From positions 62,001 to 126,000 of the forward strand of contig NZ_JAGQCY010000006.1 of NCBI RefSeq assembly GCF_024346455.1: a DNA stretch of 64,000 nucleotides, read 5' to 3'. Source of the DNA: Cyanobium sp. Aljojuca 7A6 (GTDB lineage Bacteria > Cyanobacteriota > Cyanobacteriia > PCC-6307 > Cyanobiaceae). The first letter of the stretch is position 1. Each line of letters begins with the position of its first letter. This document shows positions 54,133 to 61,644 of this stretch, piece after piece. Position numbers and translations under genes: made by a program. Below the pieces are notes generated by a model that saw nothing but the letters and a program-made list of their open reading frames with translations, had not been told where the DNA came from and did not search any database.

Positions 54133-54372
54133 ATGGACATTTCCGTGACCGAGTTCCGTGCCCAGTGCCTGGAGTTGATCCGGCAGGTGGAGAGCGGCGG
54201 TGAGGTGGTGGAAATCACCCGCCACGGCAAGTTGGTGGCACGCCTCATGCCCCCGACCGCGCGCTCCGCTCAGGGACCCCAGCCATGGACGACCCTGCGC
54301 GGTTCCGGAGTGCTGCACGCTGAGCCAGAGGAATCCGCGCTGGAGGCCCAGGCACTCGATGCCCTGCGGTGA
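54133..54372 (+). CDS. Phd/YefM-type antitoxin
   Basis: 79 aa. MDISVTEFRAQCLELIRQVE followed by GGEVVEITRHGKLVARLMP is the Phd/YefM N-terminal DNA-binding pattern ('v..ak..l..ll..v..gg.v.itr.g.pvA.l.p'). The Glu/Ala-rich C-terminus would wrap the toxin. The stop overlaps the start of the PIN gene by four bases. The toxin partner is disrupted, so the antitoxin may now be orphan. Confidence 0.85.
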   Translation: MDISVTEFRAQCLELIRQVESGGEVVEITRHGKLVARLMPPTARSAQGPQPWTTLRGSGVLHAEPEESALEAQALDALR

Positions 54373-54673
54373 AGGTTCTGCTGGACACCCATGTCTGGCT
54401 GTGGTGGCTGCTGGGCTCCGAGTGCCTCGGAGCGCGGGAAAGGCGTTCGCTTGATCGAATGGCTGCCGCCGGCAGCACCCACCTCTCGGCCATGAGCCTC
54501 TGGGAGGCGCAGATGCTCCATGCCAAAGGACGGCTGACGCTGGATCGGCCGTTTCAGGCCTGGCTGCAGGAGGCCGCTTCCCCTGCTGTTGTTCAGATCA
54601 TGCCCCTTGACGTGACCATGGTGATCCTGCCGACAGGCTGATCGTGGCCACGGCTTTGGCCCACGTGAGGTGA
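54369..54673 (+). pseudogene. PIN-domain toxin (VapC-like), frameshifted
   Basis: The first frame gives 90 aa: KVLLDTHVWLWWLLG (first PIN Asp), then MSLWEAQMLHAKGRL (second acidic residue), then IMPLDVTMV and a premature stop at 54641. The missing C-terminal motif DPADRLIVATALAH is present in another frame at about 54630-54670. Compared with intact relatives of about 125-130 aa, a few codons between MV and DPADR seem deleted, shifting the frame. The third catalytic Asp is thereby lost from the product, so toxin activity is unlikely. Confidence 0.82.
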
Positions 54674-54769
54674 TCGCGACCTGGACGGGTACCAGGAAAC
54701 AGCCCTCGGTTTGTCCGGCATCAGCTGCCCAGCTTTTCCTGCATCAGAAGCTCCGTTTTTCCTGCATTG

Positions 54770-54934
54770 GACGCTGCCGCAGGCCTGCTGCGTTTCCGCC
54801 AGCAGATCGATACGAGGCGCACCGGCGAACCTGCCTTTCTGGCGGTGGTCTGCGGCAGCGGCTACGGCTACCGGCGAGCCGATGGCATCGCCGTGGTGCC
54901 AAGGGGCATGAACGGGCCCCATTCCCTACCCTGA
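54770..54934 (+). pseudogene. Possible C-terminal remnant of an AAA/DUF4143-like ATPase or similar
   Basis: One frame reads GLLRFRQQIDTRRTGEPAFL followed by AVVCGSGYGYRRADGIAVVP and a stop at 54932-54934. This resembles the last part of bacterial P-loop ATPases ('F...L...l.....f.aVv.gtg.g.rr.dGv.vvP'), but the rest of any such gene is absent. There is no start codon and no separate RBS. It is best read as a leftover from deletion between the PIN and HEPN genes. Family assignment is weak. Confidence 0.35.
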
Positions 54935-54938
54935 GCCC

Positions 54939-55232
54939 ATGGCAGACGCTGACATCCGCTGGCGCCAGCGGTTTGACAACTTCGAGCGGGCCTTGCAAGT
55001 GCTGGCTGGAACGGCAGGGGCTGATTCAGGGATTTGAGTTCACCCATGAACTCGCCTGGGCATCGACGATGGTGAGGGCTGGATGGCGATGATCAAGGCC
55101 CGCAATCAGTCATCGCATACCTACAACCTCGAGCAGGCCAAGGCGATCGCCCACGACGTGATCGATCGCTTTGCGCCGCTGTTCGAGGTCCTGCGTGTGC
55201 GCTTCGCGGCACTCAGCGATCCCCGGCCATGA
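54939..55232 (+). pseudogene. HEPN (nucleotidyltransferase substrate-binding, HI0074-like), deleted and frameshifted
   Basis: Three blocks of one HI0074-type protein appear in different frames: RWRQRFDNFERALQVL (from 54939), ERQGLIQGFEFTHELAW (about 55008-55058), and IDDGEGWMAMIKARNQSSHT onward to the stop at 55230-55232. Residues expected between VL and ER, and about 30 between ELAW and IDDGEGW, are missing. The HEPN RNase motif R-x4-H (RNQSSH) survives in the last block, but no full-length product can be made. Its TGA overlaps the MNT gene start by four bases (ATGA). Confidence 0.85.
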
Positions 55233-55585
55233 TCAGCAGTGCCCCGCTGGTGTCAGCCCAGGCCATCGGCCTGCCGGAGTCGGCGATGGCGGCCATCCAG
55301 ATGGTGCTCGCCACCTATCCCGAGGTGGAGGCCGCGATCCTCTACGGCTCCAGAGCCCTTGGCCGCCACCGCCCCGCCTCCGATATCGATCTCACCCTGA
55401 CGGGTCGCGCCATCAGCAACGCCACCCTGGCCCTAATCGATGCCGATCTCGATGATCTGCTCCTGCCCTGGATGATCGATCTTTCCGCACTCGCCGCCAT
55501 CCGCCATCCCGCCCTACTCGACCACATCCAACGTGCCGGTGTGCTGCTGTACCAACGCTCGGATCCGCCAGATTTTCCTGCTTGA
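55229..55585 (+). CDS. MNT-type minimal nucleotidyltransferase
   Basis: 118 aa. The NTP-transferase signature is ILYGSRALGRHRPASDIDLT (G-S-R-A-x-G and D-x-D), followed by LIDADLDDLLLPWMIDLSAL (third acidic position). MNT proteins neutralise HEPN RNase toxins by AMPylating them. Here the partner upstream is broken while the nucleotidyltransferase is intact. That would be tolerated, since loss of the toxin removes the danger. Confidence 0.88.
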   Translation: MISSAPLVSAQAIGLPESAMAAIQMVLATYPEVEAAILYGSRALGRHRPASDIDLTLTGRAISNATLALIDADLDDLLLPWMIDLSALAAIRHPALLDHIQRAGVLLYQRSDPPDFPA

Positions 55586-55613
55586 CGATCTGGGTGGCCA
55601 TCGCCGAAGCCGA

Positions 55614-56246
55614 TCAGCGCCGCAGCAGCCGCCAGGCCAGGTGGCGGCCCATCCCCTGGGAGTAGGCCAGTTGGCCCCAGAACAGCGCCAGGGTTTCCAG
55701 GTAGCGCGAGGCCGACAGGGCCCCGGCGTCGATGGGATCAAAGCCGATGTCGGCGGCGAGCTGGGCGGCCACTTGCTTGGCTGCAGCGTCGTCTCCGGCA
55801 TAAAACATCGTGGCGGCGTCACTGCCGTAGTGGGGATCCGCCATGGTTTCCCAGCCCACCTGGTTGAAGATCTTCACTACCTTGGCTTTCGGAAACCAGG
55901 CCGCCACCTGCTCACCGCCCGATTGCGCTAGGGCCACGGCGGCATCCAGCTGATTGCCCATCAAGGGGTTCGTGCCATCCAGCAGGACCTTGCCATCGAG
56001 ATCGCCGACGGCGGCGATCACATCGGGCATGGCCTCCCAGGGCACCGTCAGGGCCACCACGTTCGCCTGCGTCACGGCCTCCGCCAGCGAGTGGGCCTGG
56101 GCCTGGCTGCCGATCTCCGCCAGCAACACCTGGACATTGATGCTGCGGGCCTCTCGCACGCCAAAGATCACCGTGTGCCCCTGTCTGGCCCAGGCCTTGC
56201 CAAGGGTGCTGCCGACGCTGCCGGCGCCAAGGATGGCCACCTTCAT
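55614..56246 (-). CDS. NADP-binding F420-dependent-reductase-like oxidoreductase
   Basis: 210 aa. KVAILGAGSVGSTLGKAWAR is the Rossmann nucleotide motif; HTVIFGVREA with an Arg after the second strand suggests NADP preference. VVALTVPWEAMPDVIAAVG, LLDGTNPLM and AKVVKIFNQVGWETMADP are typical of the 'NADP oxidoreductase, coenzyme F420-dependent' (FNO/ProC-like) family. Cyanobacteria lacking F420 carry such homologs with unknown substrates. It is the second gene of a pair with the SnoaL-like gene (ATGA overlap). Confidence 0.85.
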   Translation of the reverse strand: MKVAILGAGSVGSTLGKAWARQGHTVIFGVREARSINVQVLLAEIGSQAQAHSLAEAVTQANVVALTVPWEAMPDVIAAVGDLDGKVLLDGTNPLMGNQLDAAVALAQSGGEQVAAWFPKAKVVKIFNQVGWETMADPHYGSDAATMFYAGDDAAAKQVAAQLAADIGFDPIDAGALSASRYLETLALFWGQLAYSQGMGRHLAWRLLRR

Positions 56247-56713
56247 CGCTCGATCCCACGGGCCATGATCTCCGGATGCACGTTGTGGGGGATGGCCCAG
56301 CCACGCTCCCAGAAGTAAATGTTGATCTCGACGGTGTTATCCGCCACATCCCATCGCACCACCTTGCCTTCCTTAATGGTGAGCAGCATGGTTTCGATTG
56401 AGGTGCCTTCCCGGCCCGTGGGTTGGAGCCCCATGAAGGCGTGTGTGTGTTTCCAGTTCAGACAAACGGTGAAGAAGCCGCGGCCCTTTCCCGTTGCATC
56501 GATCGCTTCGAATTCATCTACCAGATCGACCCGTGATTGCAGGGCGTTGACAAATTCGGCGGCCCAGGCTTTCAAGGCCCCCCGTCCGAGAATGTCTCTC
56601 CCCATGGTGGAGTTGACCAGGACATCCTCGGCCACAAGGGCGTCCCAGCGGTCGAACTCTCCGAGCTGGAAGGCCTCGTAAAGCTCCCGCACGAATGGAT
56701 AGGGCGTCGTCAT
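56243..56713 (-). CDS. SnoaL-like / NTF2-fold protein
   Basis: 156 aa. FVRELYEAFQLGEFDRWDAL followed by VAEDVLVNSTMGRDILGRG and a C-terminal MLLTIKEGKVVRWDVADN is the SnoaL-like polyketide-cyclase/limonene-epoxide-hydrolase fold pattern. Such small proteins bind or isomerise hydrophobic small molecules, or serve as stress accessory proteins. It is the first gene of the minus-strand pair and is divergent from a LysR regulator 107 bases away, which suggests LysR control. Confidence 0.8.
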   Translation of the reverse strand: MTTPYPFVRELYEAFQLGEFDRWDALVAEDVLVNSTMGRDILGRGALKAWAAEFVNALQSRVDLVDEFEAIDATGKGRGFFTVCLNWKHTHAFMGLQPTGREGTSIETMLLTIKEGKVVRWDVADNTVEINIYFWERGWAIPHNVHPEIMARGIER

Positions 56714-56757
56714 GGGGACTGGCCTGCCGTTGGGCGCAATGGCTGCACCCTATCGAC

Positions 56758-56814
56758 TGTTCCAATGGCTGACCAGAGACTAAAATTGAGATAGATCATC
56801 CCATTGCTGGAACA
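56758..56814. promoter_or_regulatory. Candidate LysR operator between SnoaL-like and LysR genes
   Basis: TGTTCCA (56758-56764) and TGGAACA (56808-56814) are a perfect 7-bp inverted repeat separated by 43 bases, and AATGG/CCATT inside the arms extends the symmetry. It sits in the 107-base divergent promoter region, the usual site of a LysR recognition and activation site. The assignment is by position and symmetry only. Confidence 0.4.
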
Positions 56815-56820
56815 ATCGCC

Positions 56821-57735
56821 ATGACCCCGCCGGCCGACCTCAACGCCATCACGATCTTTGTGAAGGTGGTGCAGGCCGGCCGTTTCATCGGCGCCTCCCG
56901 CGCCCTGGACATCCCCAAGGCGACGATCAGCCGCAAGCTGGCCCAGCTTGAAACCAGCCTCAAGGCGCGCCTGCTGCAACGCACCACCCGCAAAGTGAGC
57001 CTCACCGAAGTGGGCCGGCTCTACTTCGATCGCTGCGTGCGAATCCTGGAAGATTTTGAGGCCGCCACGGCTCTGGTGGCTGAACGCCAGGCCGTTCCCC
57101 ACGGCACGTTGCGTCTCTCGGCTTCGGTTGTATTCGGGGTGACCATTCTGCACCGCTGGCTGGCGGCGTTCATGGGCCTGTATCCCACCATCCAGGTGGA
57201 CGTGGCCCTCACCAATCACTACGTCGACATGGTGGCCAAGGGGATGGATGTGGCCATCCGCTCGGGAACTCCCGATTCCTCCCTGGTCAGCCACCCTCTG
57301 GGGGCGATTCCGTACTGGGTTTGTGCCAGTCCGGCCTACCTCGCTGATCACGCCGCGCCGGCCCATCCGCAAGACCTGCTGGAGCAGGACTGCCTCAGTG
57401 TGGCCTCAGAAGATCTGTCCGAACTCCTCCCCTGGAGCCTGCGACGTGGCAAGGAGATCGTGGACATCAAGGTGCCCAACCGTCTTCGAACCAACGACTT
57501 TCTGCTGATCCAGCAGTTGCTGCTCTCCGGCAGCGGCATCGCCTTTGCCCCCGGCCCCTTGGTGAAGCAGGACGTGCAGGCGGGACGGCTTGTGAGGCTG
57601 TTTCCCGAATGGACTCTGCCCGAGCGTGACCTGTACATGGTCTACCCGAGTGATCGCCATCCCTCCCCCAAGCTGCGTGCCTGGGTGGAGTTCGTCGAGC
57701 AGCAGATCGCCGGGGAGCCGCCTTGGTCGGAGTGA
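56821..57735 (+). CDS. LysR family transcriptional regulator
   Basis: 304 aa. The N-terminal winged helix-turn-helix is clear: LNAITIFVKVVQAGRFIGAS, then ALDIPKATISRKLAQLETSL, and RLLQRTTRKVSLTEVGRLYF. The effector-binding domain follows (FGVTILHRWLAAFMGLYP, PLGAIPYWVCASPAYLADHA). Closest in feel to the subgroup regulating short-chain dehydrogenase or SnoaL-type genes. It probably controls the divergent pair. The ATG gives the standard start. Confidence 0.93.
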   Translation: MTPPADLNAITIFVKVVQAGRFIGASRALDIPKATISRKLAQLETSLKARLLQRTTRKVSLTEVGRLYFDRCVRILEDFEAATALVAERQAVPHGTLRLSASVVFGVTILHRWLAAFMGLYPTIQVDVALTNHYVDMVAKGMDVAIRSGTPDSSLVSHPLGAIPYWVCASPAYLADHAAPAHPQDLLEQDCLSVASEDLSELLPWSLRRGKEIVDIKVPNRLRTNDFLLIQQLLLSGSGIAFAPGPLVKQDVQAGRLVRLFPEWTLPERDLYMVYPSDRHPSPKLRAWVEFVEQQIAGEPPWSE

Positions 57736-57784
57736 AAGCCCCGCCCCGATCCGGCCCCCGTGACCACCGCCTCCCCCCGTGGCC

Positions 57785-58240
57785 TCAGAGGCCCTGTTCC
57801 CGGAAGAAGCGCTGCATGGCGTCCTCGGCCTGGGTCACCTGGGCCGGGGTGCAGGCGGAGGTCTTGCTGAAATATTTGCCGGCCTACTTGCCATAGGGGG
57901 CGGGATCCCAGAAGACGAAGATCGACTGGTTCTCCAGCCGGTACACCTGGCCGCGGTTGGCGTCCAGCATCTCCCGCCTGGCCGGTTCCCCGCGCCCATC
58001 GACGTAGGCGTTGGGGGTGCTCTCGTTGGGCTTGAGCTCGATCCTCTGGCCGCCCTTGAGCTGGATGCTGACGTATCCCTGCCGCTGCGAGAAGGTGCAC
58101 AGCCCGGAGGACGTGGCCTTGTCCTCACCGGCGGGGAAGACATCGCAGCGGGCCTGCACGGTGTCGGCCAGCGCCGGCGCCACCACCACCACGGACGCCA
58201 GGCCCAGCAGGGAGGCGGCAAGGATCGGAAGGCGGCGCAT
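57785..58240 (-). pseudogene. Secreted protein with an internal TAG stop
   Basis: The gene begins with a signal peptide (MRRLPILAASLLGLASVVVV, then APALA), followed by a compact exported domain with two Cys (QARCDVFPAG, GLCTFSQRQGY). After PAPYGK there is a TAG at 57884-57886, but the same frame continues as AGKYFSKTSACTPAQVTQAE to a TGA at 57785-57787. The downstream part is amphipathic and coding-like, so this looks like a recent nonsense mutation, giving a 118-aa truncated product. A sequencing error would also explain it. Function unknown. Confidence 0.7.
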
Positions 58241-58280
58241 CGGCAGGGTTGGGACTGCTTCGAATGTACCCATTGCGGCG

Positions 58281-58690
58281 GTGGGCGTCCGTCCTTCGAA
58301 TCGTGTCGGTATCGCGCTCTGGCTCGCCTACAGCGCCCTGGCCGGAGTCCTGCAGTTCCGCACCGGCATTCCGTATACGGAATGGTTCAGCACGGCCGGC
58401 AACGCCTTCTCGACGGCGGTCGTCCCCCTCACCGTAGGCGGCCTGGCGCTGCTGGCCTTCAGCCGCTGGTGCCGCTGGGACCATGTCTGGCGGGATCCCG
58501 TGCGGCTGCGCTGCAGCCGGCCCATGGCCTGTGGGACATCTCGACGTTTCTGACCGGGGGCTATGCCTATCCGTGGCTGTCGATGGCCTCCGTCGCCGCC
58601 CAGGGGGTGTTCGTGGTGCTGCTGGGCCTGCTCGTCTATGTGGGCCTCTACCGCAGCGACCGGGGCACGGTGGTGCTGCCTGGCTCTTGA
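58281..58690 (+). pseudogene. Membrane protein remnant (possibly CPBP-protease-like), internally deleted
   Basis: The first part (GTG at 58281) reads VGIALWLAYSALAGVLQFRT, then GIPYTEWFSTAGNAFSTAVV and ending HVWRDPVRL, two membrane helices. A different frame from about 58530 reads ISTFLTGGYAYPWLSMASVA and ends LYRSDRG before the stop. The two halves look like the ends of one membrane protein whose middle, including any catalytic part, has been lost with a frame change near 58510. The CPBP link is from memory of similar N-termini and is weak. Confidence 0.55.
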
Positions 58691-58726
58691 CGTGGCTACA
58701 AAGTGCCTACGCAGGCGGAGGGGCTT

Positions 58727-58966
58727 GTGAGGGCCAAGCTGGTCAGGATCGGCAATTCACGCGGTCTTTGCCTGGCCAAGCCGCTGCTTGAGGAAGCTGG
58801 CCTCACCGATGGGGTGGACAACCACGCCGCCCCTGGTGTGCTGACGATCACGCCTGTGGCGGCGCCGCGGGCTGGTTGGGCCGAGGCCGCAGCTGCCGTT
58901 GCGCCAGAGGGTCTGCTTGATGCGGCCACTCCCACCCGCTTCGACGATGGGGAGTGGGAGTGGTGA
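58727..58966 (+). CDS. MazE/AbrB-type antitoxin
   Basis: 79 aa from a GTG start. VRAKLVRIGNSRGLCLAKPL then LEEAGLTDGVD is the SpoVT/AbrB swapped-hairpin DNA-binding motif ('a.v.riGNS.gi.lpk.ll...gl'). The C-terminus ending RFDDGEWEW is acidic and aromatic, as in MazE/ChpS antitoxins that plug MazF. Its TGA overlaps the GTG start of the toxin gene (GTGA). The GTG 24 bases upstream is a longer alternative. Confidence 0.86.
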   Translation: MRAKLVRIGNSRGLCLAKPLLEEAGLTDGVDNHAAPGVLTITPVAAPRAGWAEAAAAVAPEGLLDAATPTRFDDGEWEW

Positions 58967-59295
58967 CGGACGTCGCCGTCAGCAGCGGTGACCTCTTTCT
59001 GGTGGCGTTGAATCCCACCCGCGGCCAGGAGATCCGCAAGACCCGGCCCTGCGTCTTCGTGTCGCCCGATGAACTCAACGCCCACATGGGCACGTTCATC
59101 GTGGCGCCGTTGACGACCGGTGCTCACCCCTACCCCTTCCGCGTTCCTTGTTTGTTCCAGGGCAAAGGGGGCCACGTCGTGCCTGACCAGCTGCGCAGGG
59201 TTGATCGCGAACGGCTGGTGCAGCGGCTGGGAATCCTGCCGAACGACACGCTGTTCCAGCTCCTGACCATCCTGCAGGCGATGTTTGCGGTCTGA
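58963..59295 (+). CDS. MazF/PemK-type toxin endoribonuclease
   Basis: 110 aa. GDLFLVALNPTRGQEIRKTR then PCVFVSPDELN is the family N-terminus (G-d-i-x-x-v-d-x-x-P-x-x-G-x-E-x-x-k-x-R-P-x-v-v). GTFIVAPLTTGAHPYPFRVP carries the conserved T/S after the loop, and GHVVPDQLRRVDRERLVQRL the 'v..dQ.r.vd..Rl' motif. It should cleave mRNA at short sequences. Full length, no damage seen. Three GTG codons cluster at the start; the last one gives the usual overlap with the antitoxin. Confidence 0.92.
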   Translation: MTDVAVSSGDLFLVALNPTRGQEIRKTRPCVFVSPDELNAHMGTFIVAPLTTGAHPYPFRVPCLFQGKGGHVVPDQLRRVDRERLVQRLGILPNDTLFQLLTILQAMFAV

Positions 59296-59450
59296 TGTCC
59301 TGCCCCCTCACACAATCGCCAGCGCCACCAGCGGCGGCACATCGGTGGCGATCAGGGCCCGGCGCATCACCGCCCGCCTGATTGGCACAACGGGCAGATC
59401 GGCGGTGAAATCCACGGGGACTGGCGGGAGCTGTGGGGCAGGCTATGGGG

Positions 59451-59930
59451 ATGGACCGATTCGGGGCGACACTTCCGAGCCAGCGGCGCGCCCTGGTGCC
59501 GCTGCTTTTCGCCGGCGGCCTGATGCTGGCGGTGCCGCCGGCCCTGGCCGATGGAGAACCGGCCAGTGTCAGGGTGCGGACGCTGGTGCAATCCACCCAG
59601 GCGTGGAACGGCACCCGCCTGCCCGCCTATCCCAGCGGCCAGCCGGAAGTCACCGTGCTGCACATCACCATCCCGCCGGGGGTGAAGCTACCCATGCATC
59701 AGCACCCGGTGATCAACGCCGGCATGCTGATCCGGGGCCAGCTCCTGGTCACCAGTGCGACCGGCGCCAAGTTGCAGCTCAAGGCGGGCGAAGGGCTGAT
59801 CGAGATGGTCAACCAGCCCCATTACGGCACCAACAACGGCAGCGAATCCGCCGAGATCGTGGTGGTTTACGCAGGGGTGAAGGGCCAGCCGTTCACCGTG
59901 CTGGAGCCGGAAGCAGGCGACTCCCGTTGA
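59451..59930 (+). CDS. Exported cupin-domain protein
   Basis: 159 aa. A signal peptide (RRALVPLLFAGGLMLAVPPA, then LADG) is followed by a single cupin: VLHITIPPGVKLPMHQHPVI (H-x-H motif 1) and GMLIRGQLLVTSATG. LKAGEGLIEMVNQPHYGTNN is motif 2 with the final His, and SAEIVVVYAGVKGQP the last strand. Periplasmic cupins of this kind often bind a metal but have unknown reactions. An ATG six bases upstream is an equal alternative start. Confidence 0.83.
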   Translation: MDRFGATLPSQRRALVPLLFAGGLMLAVPPALADGEPASVRVRTLVQSTQAWNGTRLPAYPSGQPEVTVLHITIPPGVKLPMHQHPVINAGMLIRGQLLVTSATGAKLQLKAGEGLIEMVNQPHYGTNNGSESAEIVVVYAGVKGQPFTVLEPEAGDSR

Positions 59931-60129
59931 TGGTGAGCGGGGGGGATTGAGGCTTGGTGATGTCTGTGGGTGTGCACCTGCTCGAAAGATGTCAGTACAG
60001 GCTGTACAGCTTCCGGTATGGCTCTGATTGACCTCTCGCACCGCGGGGCGTCGCGGCTGAGCAGCCGGCAAGCTGGGCCGGCCGTGTTGGATGGCTCCAG
60101 ATCTGCCCAGGGAGCCGAGCCTTTAAGAC

Positions 60130-60885
60130 GTGGATCATCTCAACCTCCTGATCGACCTCCACAGGGATGGCCTGCGGCAGGGGCCGGGCGGAGACGCCGA
60201 GACGGAGCTGGCGCTCCAGTTGGCCGGGGTCGACCGCACGGTGCCACTGAAGGTGGCGGACATCGGCTGCGGTACCGGAGCCTCCAGCCTTCTGCTGGCC
60301 CGGCTGCTTGGCAACGCCCGGATCACGGCGGTGGATCTCCTGCCGGATTTTCTTGACGTGCTCAAGTCCAGGGCACGGAAGCTGAGGGTGGCTGAGGCGA
60401 TCACCACGTGTGCCTGTTCCATGGACACCCTGTCCTTCGCCGAGGAGGAGCTGGATGTCATCTGGTCGGAGGGCGCCATCTACAACATCGGCTTCGCCAG
60501 GGGCATCGCCGAATGGCGCCGTTTCCTGAAACCGGGCGGCCTGCTGGTGGTGTCCGAGATCACCTGGACCACCGCATCCCGACCGACGCAGCTCCAGCAG
60601 CATTGGCAGACGGAGTATCCCGAAATCGATCTGGCTTCGGCCAAGATCGGCCTGCTGGAGCAGCACGGTTATGCGCCGATCGGCTATTTCGTTTTGCCGC
60701 AGCACTGCTGGCTGGATCACTACTACCGGCCCCTGCAGGCCCGTTTCAACGACTTCCTCGACCGCCACGGCCACAGTGAGGCCGCCCGCGCCATCGTCAG
60801 CGCGGAAGAGCACGAAATCCTTCTCTATGAAACCCATGGCGCCCACTTCGGCTATGGGGTCTACATCGCCAGAAAGGTGGGGTAG
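60130..60885 (+). CDS. SAM-dependent methyltransferase (class I)
   Basis: 251 aa from a GTG start. LKVADIGCGTGASSLLLARL is motif I; ITAVDLLPDFLDVL contains the acidic end of strand 2; ELDVIWSEGAIYNIGFARGI is motif II; EWRRFLKPGGLLVVSEITWT is motif III. It fits the Methyltransf_11/25 type. The substrate is unknown; ubiE/gerC-like small molecule methylation is plausible. The preceding 200 bases (59931-60129) hold no gene. Confidence 0.88.
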   Translation: MDHLNLLIDLHRDGLRQGPGGDAETELALQLAGVDRTVPLKVADIGCGTGASSLLLARLLGNARITAVDLLPDFLDVLKSRARKLRVAEAITTCACSMDTLSFAEEELDVIWSEGAIYNIGFARGIAEWRRFLKPGGLLVVSEITWTTASRPTQLQQHWQTEYPEIDLASAKIGLLEQHGYAPIGYFVLPQHCWLDHYYRPLQARFNDFLDRHGHSEAARAIVSAEEHEILLYETHGAHFGYGVYIARKVG

Positions 60886-60912
60886 ACCGGACCTGCGCCG
60901 TCGCCCGCGCCC

Positions 60913-61644
60913 ATGACCCGCCAGCCGATCGTGATCCTCGGGGGCTTCCTGATCAGCCCGGAGGCCTATGGGCCGATGGTGTCGCGGCTGGAGCAGCTGA
61001 GCGGTCAGCCGGTGCGGCTGGTGCCGGTGGGCAAGCCTGAATGGCTGCTCACGGTCTTCGCCTTCGCCTGGGCGCGGATCCTCGATCGGGTGCAGGCCAG
61101 CGCGGCCGAATTGGCCCGCCAGTCCCCCACCGGCAAGGTGACGCTGATCGGCCACAGCTCCGGCGGCATCATGCTGCGGCTATTCCTGGATGACGCCCCG
61201 TTCCAGGGGCGCCGCTACGACGGCAAGGCCCTGGCCGACACCCTGGTGATGCTGGGCAGCCCCCACACCGCCCTCAAGGCCACGCTGTTGCGGCAGATGG
61301 TGGCGGAGCGCCTGCCGGGCGCCGCGTTCGCTGATCGGGTGCGGTACCTGTCGGTGGCCGGCGACCTGGATCTGCAGGCGGCCTCCCCCATGGCCCAGCG
61401 CCTGGCCCCCACCGCCTACCGCAACAGCACCGGCGATGCCCACGACCGGGGTGACGGCCTGGTGCCGGTGGCCTCGGCCCTGTTGGCGGGCTCCACCCCC
61501 CTGGTGCTGCCGGGGGTGGCCCATGGCGGCGCCTTCGGCCCCCGTTGGTACGGCAGCCCGGAGGTGGTGGAGCGCTGGTGGGCCGCCAGCTTCAGCGGGT
61601 CTGGAGGGGCACCGGGGTCGTGGCCTGCTGGCGCAGCTCGCTGA
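60913..61644 (+). CDS. Alpha/beta hydrolase (PGAP1/lipase-like)
   Basis: 243 aa. PIVILGGFLISPEAYGPMVS is the first strand and oxyanion loop; VTLIGHSSGGIMLRLFLDD carries the nucleophile GHSSG; LGSPHTALK follows the next strand. The catalytic Asp is probably in DRGDGLVPVASAL, and the His in LPGVAHGGAFGPRWYG. This order is typical of cyanobacterial and plant esterase/lipase proteins of the PGAP1-like group. No signal peptide. The last 53 bases overlap the convergent receptor-channel gene. Confidence 0.88.
   Translation: MTRQPIVILGGFLISPEAYGPMVSRLEQLSGQPVRLVPVGKPEWLLTVFAFAWARILDRVQASAAELARQSPTGKVTLIGHSSGGIMLRLFLDDAPFQGRRYDGKALADTLVMLGSPHTALKATLLRQMVAERLPGAAFADRVRYLSVAGDLDLQAASPMAQRLAPTAYRNSTGDAHDRGDGLVPVASALLAGSTPLVLPGVAHGGAFGPRWYGSPEVVERWWAASFSGSGGAPGSWPAGAAR

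Noticed and set aside
54112-54147. AATGCCCAT / ATGGACATT inverted repeat at the end of the EEP gene, considered as its attC
   Set aside because: Only eight of nine bases pair, there are no proper core boxes, and it covers the phd start codon; insufficient for an attC call.
52136-55613. Insertion sequence or prophage as the cause of the AT-rich region
   Set aside because: No transposase, integrase or phage gene, no terminal inverted repeats with target duplications; the cassette model fits better.
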